Assembly: GCA_044227095.1 (NCBI GenBank)
Contig: JBGAFV010000001.1
Coordinates: 744,001 to 808,000 of the forward strand
DNA from: JACMLD01 sp044227095
Lineage (GTDB): Bacteria > Bacteroidota > Bacteroidia > Chitinophagales > Chitinophagaceae
DNA length: 64,000 nt
Direction of reading: 5' to 3'
In this document: positions 35,358-44,579 of the stretch, in pieces
How positions within the stretch are numbered: the stretch's first letter is position 1
Layout: every line of letters starts with the position of its first letter
The notes under the pieces: generated by a model
Seen by the model: only the letters and a program-made list of their open reading frames with translations
The model's database searches: none
Told to the model about the DNA's origin: nothing
Translations under genes and position numbers: made by a program

Positions 35358-35867
35358 TTAATTGTAATTCACGGTTACGCTAAACGGCGTTGCTGTTGTG
35401 TAAACACCTGCAGCCTGACCTGCGCCCACATTCAATGTAGCACCCACAAGCAGTGTTTGTGTACCTGTAGTTAATATACCTGTAGCAGAAGGTGTACTGG
35501 TAAACCCATCAACTGTCATGTTGTTTCCACCATTGCTGATAGTAGCAGTAGCCGGCAATGTTATTGCATAGGTATAGCCAGTAGCCCCTGTTACGGTAAA
35601 AGAAGCAGCAGCCACTGTACCCGCTGTAGCAGGAAGTGTAACACCGCCAGTACTTGTACGTGAACTTGCTGGTGTAAGTACAACTGTGCCGCCTGCGGCA
35701 GCTTGCACTGCTACATTACCAAAGTCCATGTCAATTGTTTTCAGAATGCTGATAGGTGATACAATAGTAGCTGATGCAGGAGACGTAGCAGTAGCCTGGG
35801 CATAAGCACCAGATGCAGATACTATCATTACCAGGACAGCAAGAATTAATTTTGTTCCTTTTTTCAT
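35358..35867 (-). CDS. DUF4402 domain protein (putative major fibre subunit)
   Basis: The 169 residues have a clear signal peptide (SASGAYAQ). DUF4402 signatures are SILKTIDMDFGNVAV, GGTVVLTPASSRTSTGGVTLP, AASFTVTGATGYTYAITLP and the terminal GVYTTATPFSVTVNYN. The small Ala/Thr/Gly-rich beta protein is what a chaperone-usher pilin looks like, and it is the first gene before the PapD-like chaperone. I infer that it is the major subunit. The 560-bp AT-rich leader upstream suggests a regulated promoter. Confidence 0.85.
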   Translation of the reverse strand: MKKGTKLILAVLVMIVSASGAYAQATATSPASATIVSPISILKTIDMDFGNVAVQAAAGGTVVLTPASSRTSTGGVTLPATAGTVAAASFTVTGATGYTYAITLPATATISNGGNNMTVDGFTSTPSATGILTTGTQTLLVGATLNVGAGQAAGVYTTATPFSVTVNYN

Positions 35868-36430
35868 TGTTTGAATTTTACTTTAATTGTTAAAAAAATA
35901 TATCGCCATATAATTTATACCTGCTTATTTTTTTGCAAAGTGCCCTTGTATTAACTCGTATGATAGGCTTTTCTATAGGCAAACGGATGCAAATAAATTT
36001 ATATTGCGATTTTATTGAATGACTGATATTTTTAAGTAATTCAACTTATATTTTATTACTTATTATATTTATTCTTAAAATTAACTGGTAAAAAAAGTGG
36101 AATTGATTGCGGATCAGGTTGCTGAACAACCATTTACTTCGGTTTGAGAAAACAAGTTGCATAACACCCTAACGGTCACCAACACTCTTTTTGTTTGGGA
36201 TGCGAATAGCAATTGTCCCGAAGTAATATTAAAATGAAACCAGCTTAAAAACAATACAGGCTTACCAGGAGCTCTGGCATTTAATAAAAATTTTTTCGCA
36301 AACGCCAGCAAGTATAAATAGTTTTGGCACCGCATATTTCTTTAAATAAAAGACCGTAGTCTTTTATTGACTACGGTCTTTTATCAAAAATGAGGATCTT
36401 TCAACCAGTTCTCATTACATTTTTTAAACA
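35868..36430. other. 563-bp intergenic region upstream of the fibre locus
   Basis: It is AT-rich, with no convincing gene. It presumably holds the promoter of the fibre operon; TTTGC at 35935-35939 and TATAAATTATA at 35909-35919 (minus strand) are possible but weak elements. A strong bidirectional terminator lies at 36346-36384. Confidence 0.45.
36346..36384. terminator. Strong bidirectional terminator hairpin
   Basis: The perfect 16-bp arms ATAAAAGACCGTAGTC and GACTACGGTCTTTTAT enclose a 7-nt loop, with A and T tracts on both sides. It ends the minus-strand unit 36431-37037 and isolates the fibre locus. Confidence 0.85.
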
Positions 36431-36640
36431 TTACTCCAGCACACTGCACATAAATCCATGTTCTTTAATTAGCCGCATTACTGTGGCAGGCATAAAATTG
36501 CAGCCTTCAATCCGGAGCACTTTATCACAATCGTGCAGATCTACATTTACCCTGCTGTCGGGAAAATGTCTCAGCAGCAGGGCAACCATTCTTTTTGCCT
36601 GTGAAGCTTTTTGAATATTTGTTTTAAAAACTTCTATCAT
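36431..36640 (-). CDS. Small conserved Bacteroidota protein (HMA-like fold)
   Basis: 70 residues from the GTG at 36643, or 69 from the ATG at 36640 (MIEVFKTNIQKASQAKRMVALLLRHFP), which I prefer. The pattern VNVDLHDCDKVLRIEGCNF and the C-terminal GFMCSVLE resemble a small family common in Bacteroidota with a ferredoxin-like, heavy-metal-associated-like fold but without the CxxC motif. Function unknown. It lies 13 bp after the DoxX-like gene. Confidence 0.7.
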   Translation of the reverse strand: MIEVFKTNIQKASQAKRMVALLLRHFPDSRVNVDLHDCDKVLRIEGCNFMPATVMRLIKEHGFMCSVLE

Positions 36641-36653
36641 CACAAACTATTGT

Positions 36654-37037
36654 TTAGTTTTTTGAAGACAGGCCTTTTAATCTTTTATGATAGTAGATAT
36701 AAGAACCTGCAAGTATTGCAAAGAAAATAAGCATGCCTCCCCATGCACTGGCTTTTTCACCAAGACTAATGCTGGAATAAGTAGCTGCAATTAAATCATA
36801 AGTAAAGCCGGCGTATACCCATTCTTTTATTCGTGGAAAGCCGGGTATTAAAAGCACAATAGCCCCAAGTGTTTTTGCAAAACCAATAAAGGGAATAAAA
36901 TATTGCGGATAATGAAGTTTCGTTGTTATTAAATCAATAGACGACTGTGTTACCAGCAGGTTCATGATGCCACTGAACAGCATTAGTCCTACAAGTAGAA
37001 TAGTAAAAATCCAATAGATTATATTTGTCTTTTTCAT
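36654..37037 (-). CDS. DoxX-like family membrane protein
   Basis: About 127 residues from the ATG at 37037 (MKKTNIIYW). Four hydrophobic helices with GIMNLL, LHYPQYFIPFIGFAKTLGAIVLLIPGFPRIKEWVYAGF and a C-terminal helix plus YYHKRLKG fit the DoxX-like family. Its function is poorly known. It is probably co-transcribed with the small gene downstream. Confidence 0.85.
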   Translation of the reverse strand: MKKTNIIYWIFTILLVGLMLFSGIMNLLVTQSSIDLITTKLHYPQYFIPFIGFAKTLGAIVLLIPGFPRIKEWVYAGFTYDLIAATYSSISLGEKASAWGGMLIFFAILAGSYIYYHKRLKGLSSKN

Positions 37038-37165
37038 TTTCAAAATTTTAAATCAAAGTAATTATTAATAAAAGTATAGCGCATAAGGATCCTGGTATAG
37101 ACTGAGAATAAATGAACACATCTTGCTACAAAGTCTATATACTGAATGCTAAGTCCTAAAATAGA

Positions 37166-37588
37166 TTAAGGCATTTTAGCGTAGTTCACCATCCATTTAA
37201 TGCCAAACTTATCTTCAAAAGAACCAAAGTAGGCGCCCCAAAATGCGTCCTGGAGATCCATTTCTACTTTGCCACCGGCAGACAATCCATCAAAAATTCT
37301 TTTTGCCTCTTCCCTGCTATCCGGGCTAAGGCTGATATAATAATTGTTTCCCTGCTTTACAGAAAAACCCATTTCTGGAAGTGCATCGGTAGCCATCAAT
37401 ATATAACCGGCAGCTATTGGTAAAGAAACGTGCATAATCTTGTCCTTTAACGCAGCTGGTACTTTATCACTTTCCGGTCCATCACCAAAGCGCTGTAGTA
37501 CACTAAACTCGCCGCCAAATACAGATTTGTAAAAATTAAACGCGGCTTCTGTGGTGCCAGGGAAATTTAAATAAGGATTGATAGTCAT
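37166..37588 (-). CDS. PhnB-like VOC-family protein
   Basis: The 140-residue sequence begins TINPYLNFPGTTEAAFNFYKSVFGGEF, the standard start of PhnB-like VOC proteins, and ends DAFWGAYFGSFEDKFGIKWMVNY. It is probably a dimeric cytoplasmic protein of unknown reaction. It lies near DoxX, SRPBCC and MFS genes, a common assortment in Bacteroidota. Confidence 0.9.
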   Translation of the reverse strand: MTINPYLNFPGTTEAAFNFYKSVFGGEFSVLQRFGDGPESDKVPAALKDKIMHVSLPIAAGYILMATDALPEMGFSVKQGNNYYISLSPDSREEAKRIFDGLSAGGKVEMDLQDAFWGAYFGSFEDKFGIKWMVNYAKMP

Positions 37589-37654
37589 TTTTGTGATTTT
37601 TAAATTATCAATTACACAATCGTTTTTAAAGCAACTAAAGAAATTATACGTTTA

Positions 37655-38194
37655 TTATTTTTCAAGTAACGTTTTCAGGCTATCTAACCCACCCGCCAAA
37701 TCTTTGCCAATCATTTTTTCCATATTCATTACCAGCAGCATAATGTTCATTGGATAATTCATTTTACCATTAATACCCCATTTTACATTTGTGCTATTGT
37801 TTTGTGCATTTGTTGTTGTCATATAAGCAAGTGATCTTCCTTCAAAAGGGCGAATAAAATGAATGGCCATATCAACTCTGTCGTTCTCTTTTATAGCTGT
37901 TATTTCCTGTTCTCCTTTACCAGCCTGCTTATTAGTACTATCCCATGCATATACAAAACCGGGCGTACCATCCGTGCCTGTGTACGTTTTTTTCATTGAA
38001 GGATCCAGCTTGTTCCAAACACTGTACTCATCCTGGTTTTTTATATACTTTATGTAATTAAAAACACTAGCTACAGGCTGATTAATAGTTACTGATCTTT
38101 CAACAGTGTATTCTCTTTTAAGAAATAAAGCTATAAAGAGAATTGCTATAAACAGCCCACCTATTATACTGATAATGGTAATTAAAATACTCAT
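37655..38194 (-). CDS. Membrane-anchored SRPBCC (polyketide cyclase/dehydrase-like) protein
   Basis: Of 179 residues, an N-terminal membrane helix (about 4-26) is followed by an SRPBCC domain (YTVERSVTINQPVASVFNYIKYIKNQDEYSVWNKLDPSMKKTYTG, GKGEQEITAIKENDRVDMAIHF, WGINGKMNYPMNIMLL). Anchored SRPBCC proteins of this type are frequent in Bacteroidota and of unknown ligand. It is upstream of the PhnB-like gene on the same strand. Confidence 0.85.
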   Translation of the reverse strand: MSILITIISIIGGLFIAILFIALFLKREYTVERSVTINQPVASVFNYIKYIKNQDEYSVWNKLDPSMKKTYTGTDGTPGFVYAWDSTNKQAGKGEQEITAIKENDRVDMAIHFIRPFEGRSLAYMTTTNAQNNSTNVKWGINGKMNYPMNIMLLVMNMEKMIGKDLAGGLDSLKTLLEK

Positions 38195-38570
38195 ATGCTT
38201 TTGGTTTAGTTTGTTATAAAATGCAACCGTTATTAAAATTATTTCTTTTTACTACGGCTTTTATTTTTAAATTGATGCAATTGTTTGAGGTAATTCTACA
38301 ATGAGTTAGATCTTGTCTCCCAGTTTTTATGATACCGGAAAATACATTCCGATATTTTTTCAGGTTTTCCATTTTTGCTTCGCAATACCGTCTGGAAACT
38401 ATCTCCGCTCATATCTGAACAGCTATCTGCATTACTATCTCAAAGATATATGAAACGTTTTGGTTGCATGGGTTGCAGATGCGACATTGTCGGGGGAAAA
38501 TTGCGACAATTGTGTACCGATTTTACAAAAAATATTATTCAAAAAAGCAACCTTATGCAATTAAAGCTCC
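38195..38570. other. 376-bp intergenic region with a repeated TGCGACA motif
   Basis: No credible gene is visible. TGCGACA occurs at 38480-38486 and 38502-38508, 22 bp apart, and again just upstream of the GlxA-like regulator at 41073-41079. These could be binding sites for that regulator. Confidence 0.35.
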
Positions 38571-39806
38571 TTAATGCACCAGATTAATTTCTTCGGTTAC
38601 AGATTGTTCTATACTATTACCTGTTATTAACAAAATACAAAGTGCAATTGCAGAAGACACTGCCATGGTAATGGCCGTAGAAAGATCTCCACTAAAAGGC
38701 AAAAGGCCTGAGCCGGAAGAAATTAATCCACCTATTCCAATTTGTATAAAACCAAGTAATGCAGAAGCAGTTCCTGCATTTTTTGAAAAAGGTGCCAGGG
38801 CAATAGCTGCTGCATTTGGATAAGTAAGCCCTGCACAAGACAACACTATAAATAAGCAAGCAATATTTCCAGCAATATCAAACCAGTGATTATAAGAACC
38901 AATAAAATAAACAAACGCTGCGCAAACCTGTATTATAACAGTTGTCTTAAATATTTGCTGATTGCTCCATTTGCGCAACAGGTAATGATTCAACTGACTT
39001 CCACCAATAAAACCTACTGAAAGAAATGCAAAAATGGCCCCGTATACTTTGGCGGTAAGATGAAATTCTCCCATAAAAATTGCAGGCGATCCCGCCACAT
39101 AAGCAAACAATCCTGCAAACGAAAAAGTACCAGCAAGCGAATACACGTAAAATTGTTGCTTTACCAGCACTTCTTTAAAACCCTTTATAATCGGTTCTGG
39201 TTTTAGCGACATTGTTTTATCTGGCTGATGCCCTTCCGGCAAAAAGAAAATGATTAGTACAAGTATAATTAAAACAATAAGCGCAAGCAATACAAATACC
39301 CAATGCCACCCAAGTGATGTTATTACAAAACTGCCAATGGTAGGCGCAAGCAATGGCGATGCACCGAGTATTAATACAAGCAGTGAAATAATTTTAGCAC
39401 TTTCCTTTACAGGAAAAAAATCACGCACCATAGCCATTGCAGCTACAGAAGCAACACAACCTGTTAATGCCTGTATAAACCTTAGTAATAACAACCCGCT
39501 TATTGATGGAAACGAAATACATCCAAACGATGCGAGAATATACAAAGTCAAACCCACATAGAGCGGTCTTTTTCTACCAAACCGATCTAACAAAGGCCCG
39601 TATACAATTTGCCCCAATGCAAAACCAAGAAAATATGTAGATACAGACAAGGCAACATTTCCTATAGATGTATTTAAGTCATGTGCTATTTCCGGAAAAC
39701 CCGGCAAGTACATGTCTATAGAAAAAGGTGTAATGGTATTTAGTGCACCCAGCATCAAAATCAAAAAAAATGTTTGCTGCTTAGTTCTGGTGTTTGATAC
39801 AGTCAT
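38571..39806 (-). CDS. Multidrug MFS exporter, Bcr/CflA type
   Basis: This 411-residue protein has 12 hydrophobic segments. The N-terminus TPFSIDMYLPGFPEIAHDLN and the loop GPLLDRFGRKRPLYVG are typical of Bcr/CflA drug:H+ antiporters, as is RFIQALTGCVASVAAMAMVRD. It probably exports a toxic compound across the inner membrane. A single gene. Confidence 0.93.
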   Translation of the reverse strand: MTVSNTRTKQQTFFLILMLGALNTITPFSIDMYLPGFPEIAHDLNTSIGNVALSVSTYFLGFALGQIVYGPLLDRFGRKRPLYVGLTLYILASFGCISFPSISGLLLLRFIQALTGCVASVAAMAMVRDFFPVKESAKIISLLVLILGASPLLAPTIGSFVITSLGWHWVFVLLALIVLIILVLIIFFLPEGHQPDKTMSLKPEPIIKGFKEVLVKQQFYVYSLAGTFSFAGLFAYVAGSPAIFMGEFHLTAKVYGAIFAFLSVGFIGGSQLNHYLLRKWSNQQIFKTTVIIQVCAAFVYFIGSYNHWFDIAGNIACLFIVLSCAGLTYPNAAAIALAPFSKNAGTASALLGFIQIGIGGLISSGSGLLPFSGDLSTAITMAVSSAIALCILLITGNSIEQSVTEEINLVH

Positions 39807-40067
39807 ATCGATTTATTCCTTTCTGTTTTTATTGAACCACGGAAACACAATGATGTGGTGAGAAACACGGAGGCGGCAAAAATACAATTATTGTCTGAAC
39901 TGGTATTAATTGGATTTGCAGGATAGTTTAGTTATTGCAAATCTTTATAGTTTTTGTACATCTTTAGCAGGATATAATCTGCGAATCTGCGGCAACCTGT
40001 TTATATAAATCCAAATCAATCCATAGTAGTCCCGCAGGTATACTGCATCGTTTTGGTTTTAATCAAT

Positions 40068-40574
40068 TTAAATATGCCCTACAATATTTTTCAACTGGCG
40101 AAGATGACGCTGAGTATGGTATAATACAAAATGAACCAGTTCAAGTTTTGTTATTTCTCCAAATGCTGCCGGAAGATTTATCATTTCTTCCGGGTTAGCA
40201 GTATTAATTTGATTGCTCAACTGTTCATTTGATTTTTGAAGCAAAGACAATACTGCTTCTTTTTTATACTGTACATCTTCAGGAACAATAAATGCAGGTG
40301 ACTGCATCTTAATAGAAAAGTCTAAGAAAGTATCGCTCAATTCTTTTATCCTCATGTCTGAACTGCGTTGTGCAGGTTTACCTTCCATTTGCAATGCCTG
40401 TGCAATACCAAAGTTAGATTTGGTAACATGCGTTGCTACCTGTGCTGCCGTCCAGCTTTTTGCAAAAGGGATTGTATTGATTTGCGTTTCGGTTAATGAA
40501 GAAATCAATTCTAAAAACTCAGCACATGTCTTTCTGATTTCGGTAGACAAAACATTTATTTCCATAACATTCAT
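40068..40574 (-). CDS. DinB-family protein
   Basis: The 168 residues fold as a four-helix bundle of the DinB/YfiT-like group: FLELISSLTETQINTIPFAKSWTAAQVATHVTKS and the C-terminal LVHFVLYHTQRHLRQLKNI. His48-like and C-terminal His residues form the expected metal site. Only one base separates its ATG from the stop of the decayed SDR gene upstream, so the two were once coupled. The function is probably thiol-transferase-like or unknown. Confidence 0.88.
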   Translation of the reverse strand: MNVMEINVLSTEIRKTCAEFLELISSLTETQINTIPFAKSWTAAQVATHVTKSNFGIAQALQMEGKPAQRSSDMRIKELSDTFLDFSIKMQSPAFIVPEDVQYKKEAVLSLLQKSNEQLSNQINTANPEEMINLPAAFGEITKLELVHFVLYHTQRHLRQLKNIVGHI

Positions 40575-40575
40575 T

Positions 40576-40940
40576 TTAATCTGCTAATTCACCACAGGTA
40601 ATATTTAATACAGCAGCAGTAACTGCATTTGCTTTACCAAGAGCCATCAACACAGTAGCATCGGCAAACGTTTTAGCATAATGCGTTCTGCAAATTCTTT
40701 ATCAAACTGCTCACATGTAATGCCTGCATTCGCTACATGTAGATAAAACACTTCATGCACACCAAGTGTGTCAGGAAAACCTGCAGATCTCAAAGCAATT
40801 GTATTCTTGGTTTCGTTTAACAATGATTCATTTCTACGTGCAATAAAAACACGGGCACCTTCTTCTGCAAATGCTCTTGCTAGGGCTGCACCCACAGGGC
40901 GGCCACCATAAAGAACAGCTGTTTTATTTTTTAGCAGCAT
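40576..40940 (-). pseudogene. Decayed short-chain dehydrogenase/reductase (SDR)
   Basis: The remnant begins MLLKNKTAVLYGG and continues RPVGAALARAFAEEGARVFIARR, a Rossmann start with the glycine motif shortened. It jumps to SAGFPDTLGVHEVFYLHVANAGIT, from near the C-terminal half of intact SDRs, and ends out of frame after MLKRLPMLLC. Another frame continues TFADATVLMALGKANAVTAA...NITCGELAD to a stop at 40576. Total length is about 122 codons against about 250 for intact SDRs. The central catalytic region (Ser-Tyr-Lys) is deleted, so it cannot be active. It lies directly before dinB and divergent from the GlxA regulator. Confidence 0.8.
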
Positions 40941-41102
40941 ACAAAATATTTAGTGATACTTAAAGTTGTTGGTAGGTTGCTAAGCTCCCTTTGTACTATT
41001 TTTCGTGCTGTACAAATCTATCCTTCTTTATAAAACAGCACGGGTGGTAAACACGGCAATAAGAGGGTTAATTGCGACATCAATTTTCTCTATATTTACT
41101 TT

Positions 41103-42083
41103 ATGAAACACATTTCCATATTAATACCAATCGGGCATACCAGTCTTCCTAATATTGATGGTACACACCAAATATTAACGGAAGTAAATAAATTTCTTAG
41201 TTTAACGGGAAGAGAACCAATGTTTGATGTTCATTTGGTGGGTTTACAGAAAGAAACCAAACAAAGAGACGGGCGTTTTACAATAAAACCAGATCAGTTA
41301 TTGCAGGATGTACCTAAAACTGATATGATTATTATACCTGCTATACACAGTGATCTTAAAAAATCACTTGAAGAGAATGCCGCTTTTATTCCATGGATAA
41401 AAGAACAATATAAAAATGGCGCTGAAGTAATAAGCCTGTGCATTGGCGCATTTTTTCTTGCATCTACCGGCTTATTGAACGGAAGGCAATGTGCCACACA
41501 CTGGTCAACTGCAAATGAATTCAGGGCACTTTTTCCTGAAGTAAAATTGGTTGATGATAAAATTATGACGGAAGAAGATGGTATTTATACCAGTGGCGGT
41601 GCTTATGCATATCTTAACCTGCTTATTTATTTAATTGAAAAACATGCGGGCCGCGATGTTGCAGTACTCACTGCCAAAGCTTTTATGATTGATATCGATC
41701 GCATCAGTCAAAGTCCGTTTATTATTTTCCAGGGGCAGAAATCGCATATGGATGAACCTGTAAAAAAAGCGCAGGAGTTTATTGAAAATAATTTTGAAGA
41801 AAAAATAACTGTCGATCAACTTGCTTCCATGCTTGCATTGGGCCGCCGCAATCTTGAACGCCGGTTTAAAAAAGCCACCAGCAATACAGTAGTAGAATAC
41901 ATTCAGCGTGTAAAAATGGAAGTAGCAAAGAAAAGCCTTGAATCTTCCAGCGAAAACGTGAATGAAGTAATGTATAATGTTGGGTATACAGATACAAAAG
42001 CATTTCGCACTACGTTCAAAAAAATAACAGGCCTTTCCCCGGTTCAGTACAGGAACAAATACAGCAGGGCGTTATCTGTATAA
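41103..42083 (+). CDS. GlxA-family AraC transcriptional regulator (second copy)
   Basis: This 326-residue paralogue of the regulator at 14972 has the same DJ-1/PfpI half (EVISLCIGAFFLASTGLLNGRQCATHW) and AraC half (VDQLASMLALGRRNLERRFKKATSNTVVEYIQRVK; VMYNVGYTDTKAFRTTFKKITGLSPVQYRNKY). It is transcribed away from the decayed SDR-dinB unit, which it probably regulated. A TGCGACA motif lies 24 bp upstream of its start. Confidence 0.92.
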   Translation: MKHISILIPIGHTSLPNIDGTHQILTEVNKFLSLTGREPMFDVHLVGLQKETKQRDGRFTIKPDQLLQDVPKTDMIIIPAIHSDLKKSLEENAAFIPWIKEQYKNGAEVISLCIGAFFLASTGLLNGRQCATHWSTANEFRALFPEVKLVDDKIMTEEDGIYTSGGAYAYLNLLIYLIEKHAGRDVAVLTAKAFMIDIDRISQSPFIIFQGQKSHMDEPVKKAQEFIENNFEEKITVDQLASMLALGRRNLERRFKKATSNTVVEYIQRVKMEVAKKSLESSSENVNEVMYNVGYTDTKAFRTTFKKITGLSPVQYRNKYSRALSV

Positions 42084-42203
42084 TGAGATCTATTCGCAGA
42101 CTTTGTTCTTCAATAACCTATCAACTCTTATGAATTAATTGTGTCTATGTGATGAATATAAAAAAGAATACACAACTCATCAGTTTATGAATTAAGCGCT
42201 ATT

Positions 42204-43316
42204 ATGGATTATAAAAGAATGCCCATAGAAAAAGAATCTCCCGAAGAAACCGGGTACGATAATATTGTATACAACCTTGCGGAAAGCTCCGTTACTGATC
42301 TACGGTTTTCTGAACTCAATCTTTCTCTCAACAATTTAAAACTGGAATATATTGCCCATCGCGGCCACAACGATCTGAGAAAACTAATTGCAACAGAAGC
42401 AGGTTTGCATACAGATCAAGTACTGCTTACCAACGGTGCTGCAGGCGCCTTATTTATTATTAACAGTTCATTGCTCGCTCCTAAAGATCATTTAATAGTA
42501 GTAAGGCCAAATTATGCAACCAATATTGAAGTACCTGTAACTATTGGCTGCGCTATTACATATATTGATCTAAAATTTGAAGACCACTGGCGAATAAACA
42601 TTGCTGCAATTGAAGCAGCTATTCAATCCAACACAAAACTTATCAGCATTACAACGCCGCATAACCCTACAGGTATGTTAATGACTGATGAAGAGATAAA
42701 CGCTGTAATAAAACTTGCTGAGCAAAAGAATATCTGGTTGCTTACTGATGAGACCTATCGTGATGCTTGTTTTAAAACTCCTTACACATACATTGCAGGC
42801 AGAAGCAAAAAAGTAATCAGTGTGTCTTCTTTATCAAAAGCGTTTGGATTGCCGGGCTTAAGAATTGGCTGGTTGATAACACAGGATGAAAACCTGCTTG
42901 AGCTTTTTCTTGCTGCCAAAGAAATGATCTACATCAGCAACTCTGCACTTGATGAAGAAGTGGCTTATCAATTTTACAAACAGAAAGAAAAATTTGCAAT
43001 TGCTATCAATAAAAATGCAATGGAAAATTTTGACTTGTTGTGCAACTGGCTAAAAAGAGAAAAAAGATTAGAAGCTGTTTTACCAAAAGGAGGCGTCGTC
43101 TGTTTTCCAAAATTTACGAATAATATAAATGTTGATACAGAAAAATTTTATACCCTGCTCATGCAAAAATATAAAACCATGGTAGGACCGGGTCATTGGT
43201 TTGCTATGCCTGATACTTATATGCGTATTGGATTTGGCTGGACTGATGCTGCAACTTTTGCAATGGGATTAGAGAATATCAGCAAGGCAATAGATGAATG
43301 TGTGAAGCAGAATTAA
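42204..43316 (+). CDS. PLP-dependent aminotransferase class I/II
   Basis: The 370-residue fold-type I enzyme shows NPTG at 154-157, Asp182-Tyr185 (LTDETYRD), the PLP lysine Lys212 in SSLSKAFGLPGLRIGW, and Arg220. It has no regulatory HTH. The short N-terminus and the sequence IISITTPHNPTGML resemble branched aspartate-like aminotransferases. Its substrate is unknown. It follows the GlxA regulator by 120 bp and converges with an MFS gene. Confidence 0.9.
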   Translation: MDYKRMPIEKESPEETGYDNIVYNLAESSVTDLRFSELNLSLNNLKLEYIAHRGHNDLRKLIATEAGLHTDQVLLTNGAAGALFIINSSLLAPKDHLIVVRPNYATNIEVPVTIGCAITYIDLKFEDHWRINIAAIEAAIQSNTKLISITTPHNPTGMLMTDEEINAVIKLAEQKNIWLLTDETYRDACFKTPYTYIAGRSKKVISVSSLSKAFGLPGLRIGWLITQDENLLELFLAAKEMIYISNSALDEEVAYQFYKQKEKFAIAINKNAMENFDLLCNWLKREKRLEAVLPKGGVVCFPKFTNNINVDTEKFYTLLMQKYKTMVGPGHWFAMPDTYMRIGFGWTDAATFAMGLENISKAIDECVKQN

Positions 43317-43329
43317 CGTAATAGTTAAA

Positions 43330-44523
43330 TCAGATTTCTTCTACTTGACCTATCTCCTCTTCTGTAGCATTTACATCGGGCAACTTAGCTACATTAAAAA
43401 TAATAACAGTAGACATAAGCGCTATAACAGCAAAAGACCACCGCAAATTGGTAGCTTCTGCTATAAAACCTACCATTGGTGGAACTAATAAAAAGCCAAG
43501 ATAACCAATGGTTGATACAGCCGCCAGCGACTGGCCTGTATTACTTCCCTTTATTTTACCGGCAACTGCAAAAACCAAAGGCACTACACATGATACACCC
43601 AAACCAACCAATGCAAAACCAAGACTGGCCGTTAATTGGAAAGGCAGCAACACTGCTATCATCAATCCTAAAAAAACAAACCAACCACTGTATGTAAGCA
43701 ATTTTTTTATACCCATAATGCCTACCAGTTTATCGCCAACCAAACGGCCGGTAGTCATCATTACCATATAAATAACATAAGCAGCAATAGAAGCAGGTTT
43801 TGATGAATGGATTACTTTGAGGAAATAAATGCCGCTCCAATCATACATAATGTTTTCGCAGGCCATTACACCAAAACAAATTAGTGCAAACTTCATCATC
43901 TGCTTATCAGGCAATGAGAACACAGGTTTCTTTACCTGTGGTTCGGGCTTTCTTTCCAACGTATAGGGGAAACAAAGAATAGCCGTAATCACCATTATGA
44001 TACTTACACTTAGGAGGTGCCAGCTTGTTTTTACATTAAACAGTACCATTAAATATCCAAGTCCGGCACCGGCAAAACCGGCAAGACTCCAGATGCCATG
44101 CATTGTGGTAAGAATAGAACGGCTGTATAATGCCTGCACATAAACCGCCTGTGTATTGGCGGATAAGTTCATTAAATTTCTTGCGGAACCAAAACAAAAC
44201 AACACTATTACCAGTTGTAAAGTATTTACAACAAAACCTGGTAATGCAAGCAGGCTGTTAAAAACAAGTGCCCCGATGAACATAATCATCCTGCTTTCAA
44301 AATGTCCGAGCAGTTTTCCGGTAATGGGCAGTGTTAAGATAAGACCGATTGGCATTGCCAGTAAAACGCCACCAAGCTCGGCCTCATTAAGATGAAGGTG
44401 TTGTTGTACAGAAGGAATTCTTGAAGCCCAGGTAGAATATCCAAAGCCGGAAATGAAAAAAAATACACTCGTTGCCAGCCTTAATTGTTCAGGAGATTTA
44501 TTTTTCAGGATAGCTGCATCCAT
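43330..44523 (-). CDS. MFS transporter (YbjJ-like)
   Basis: This 397-residue protein has about 12 hydrophobic segments, with RLATSVFFFISGFGYSTWASRIPSVQQHL and LILTLPITGKLLGHFESR as the cytoplasmic loops. The pattern is close to YbjJ-like and related fucose-permease-type carriers. Substrate unknown. It is convergent with the aminotransferase and only 13 bp apart from its 3' end. Confidence 0.85.
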   Translation of the reverse strand: MDAAILKNKSPEQLRLATSVFFFISGFGYSTWASRIPSVQQHLHLNEAELGGVLLAMPIGLILTLPITGKLLGHFESRMIMFIGALVFNSLLALPGFVVNTLQLVIVLFCFGSARNLMNLSANTQAVYVQALYSRSILTTMHGIWSLAGFAGAGLGYLMVLFNVKTSWHLLSVSIIMVITAILCFPYTLERKPEPQVKKPVFSLPDKQMMKFALICFGVMACENIMYDWSGIYFLKVIHSSKPASIAAYVIYMVMMTTGRLVGDKLVGIMGIKKLLTYSGWFVFLGLMIAVLLPFQLTASLGFALVGLGVSCVVPLVFAVAGKIKGSNTGQSLAAVSTIGYLGFLLVPPMVGFIAEATNLRWSFAVIALMSTVIIFNVAKLPDVNATEEEIGQVEEI

Positions 44524-44579
44524 ATAACCCGAAGGTAAATATTTTCATTTGCCTATGCCGCTATAATTTTTACAAATGA

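Noticed and set aside
36114..36335. 73-residue minus-strand frame upstream of the terminator
   Set aside because: No recognisable domain, odd composition, and it lies in the AT-rich leader of the fibre locus.
38375..38587. 70-residue plus-strand frame in the 38.4-kb gap
   Set aside because: It overlaps the 3' end of the MFS gene on the opposite strand and resembles no protein.
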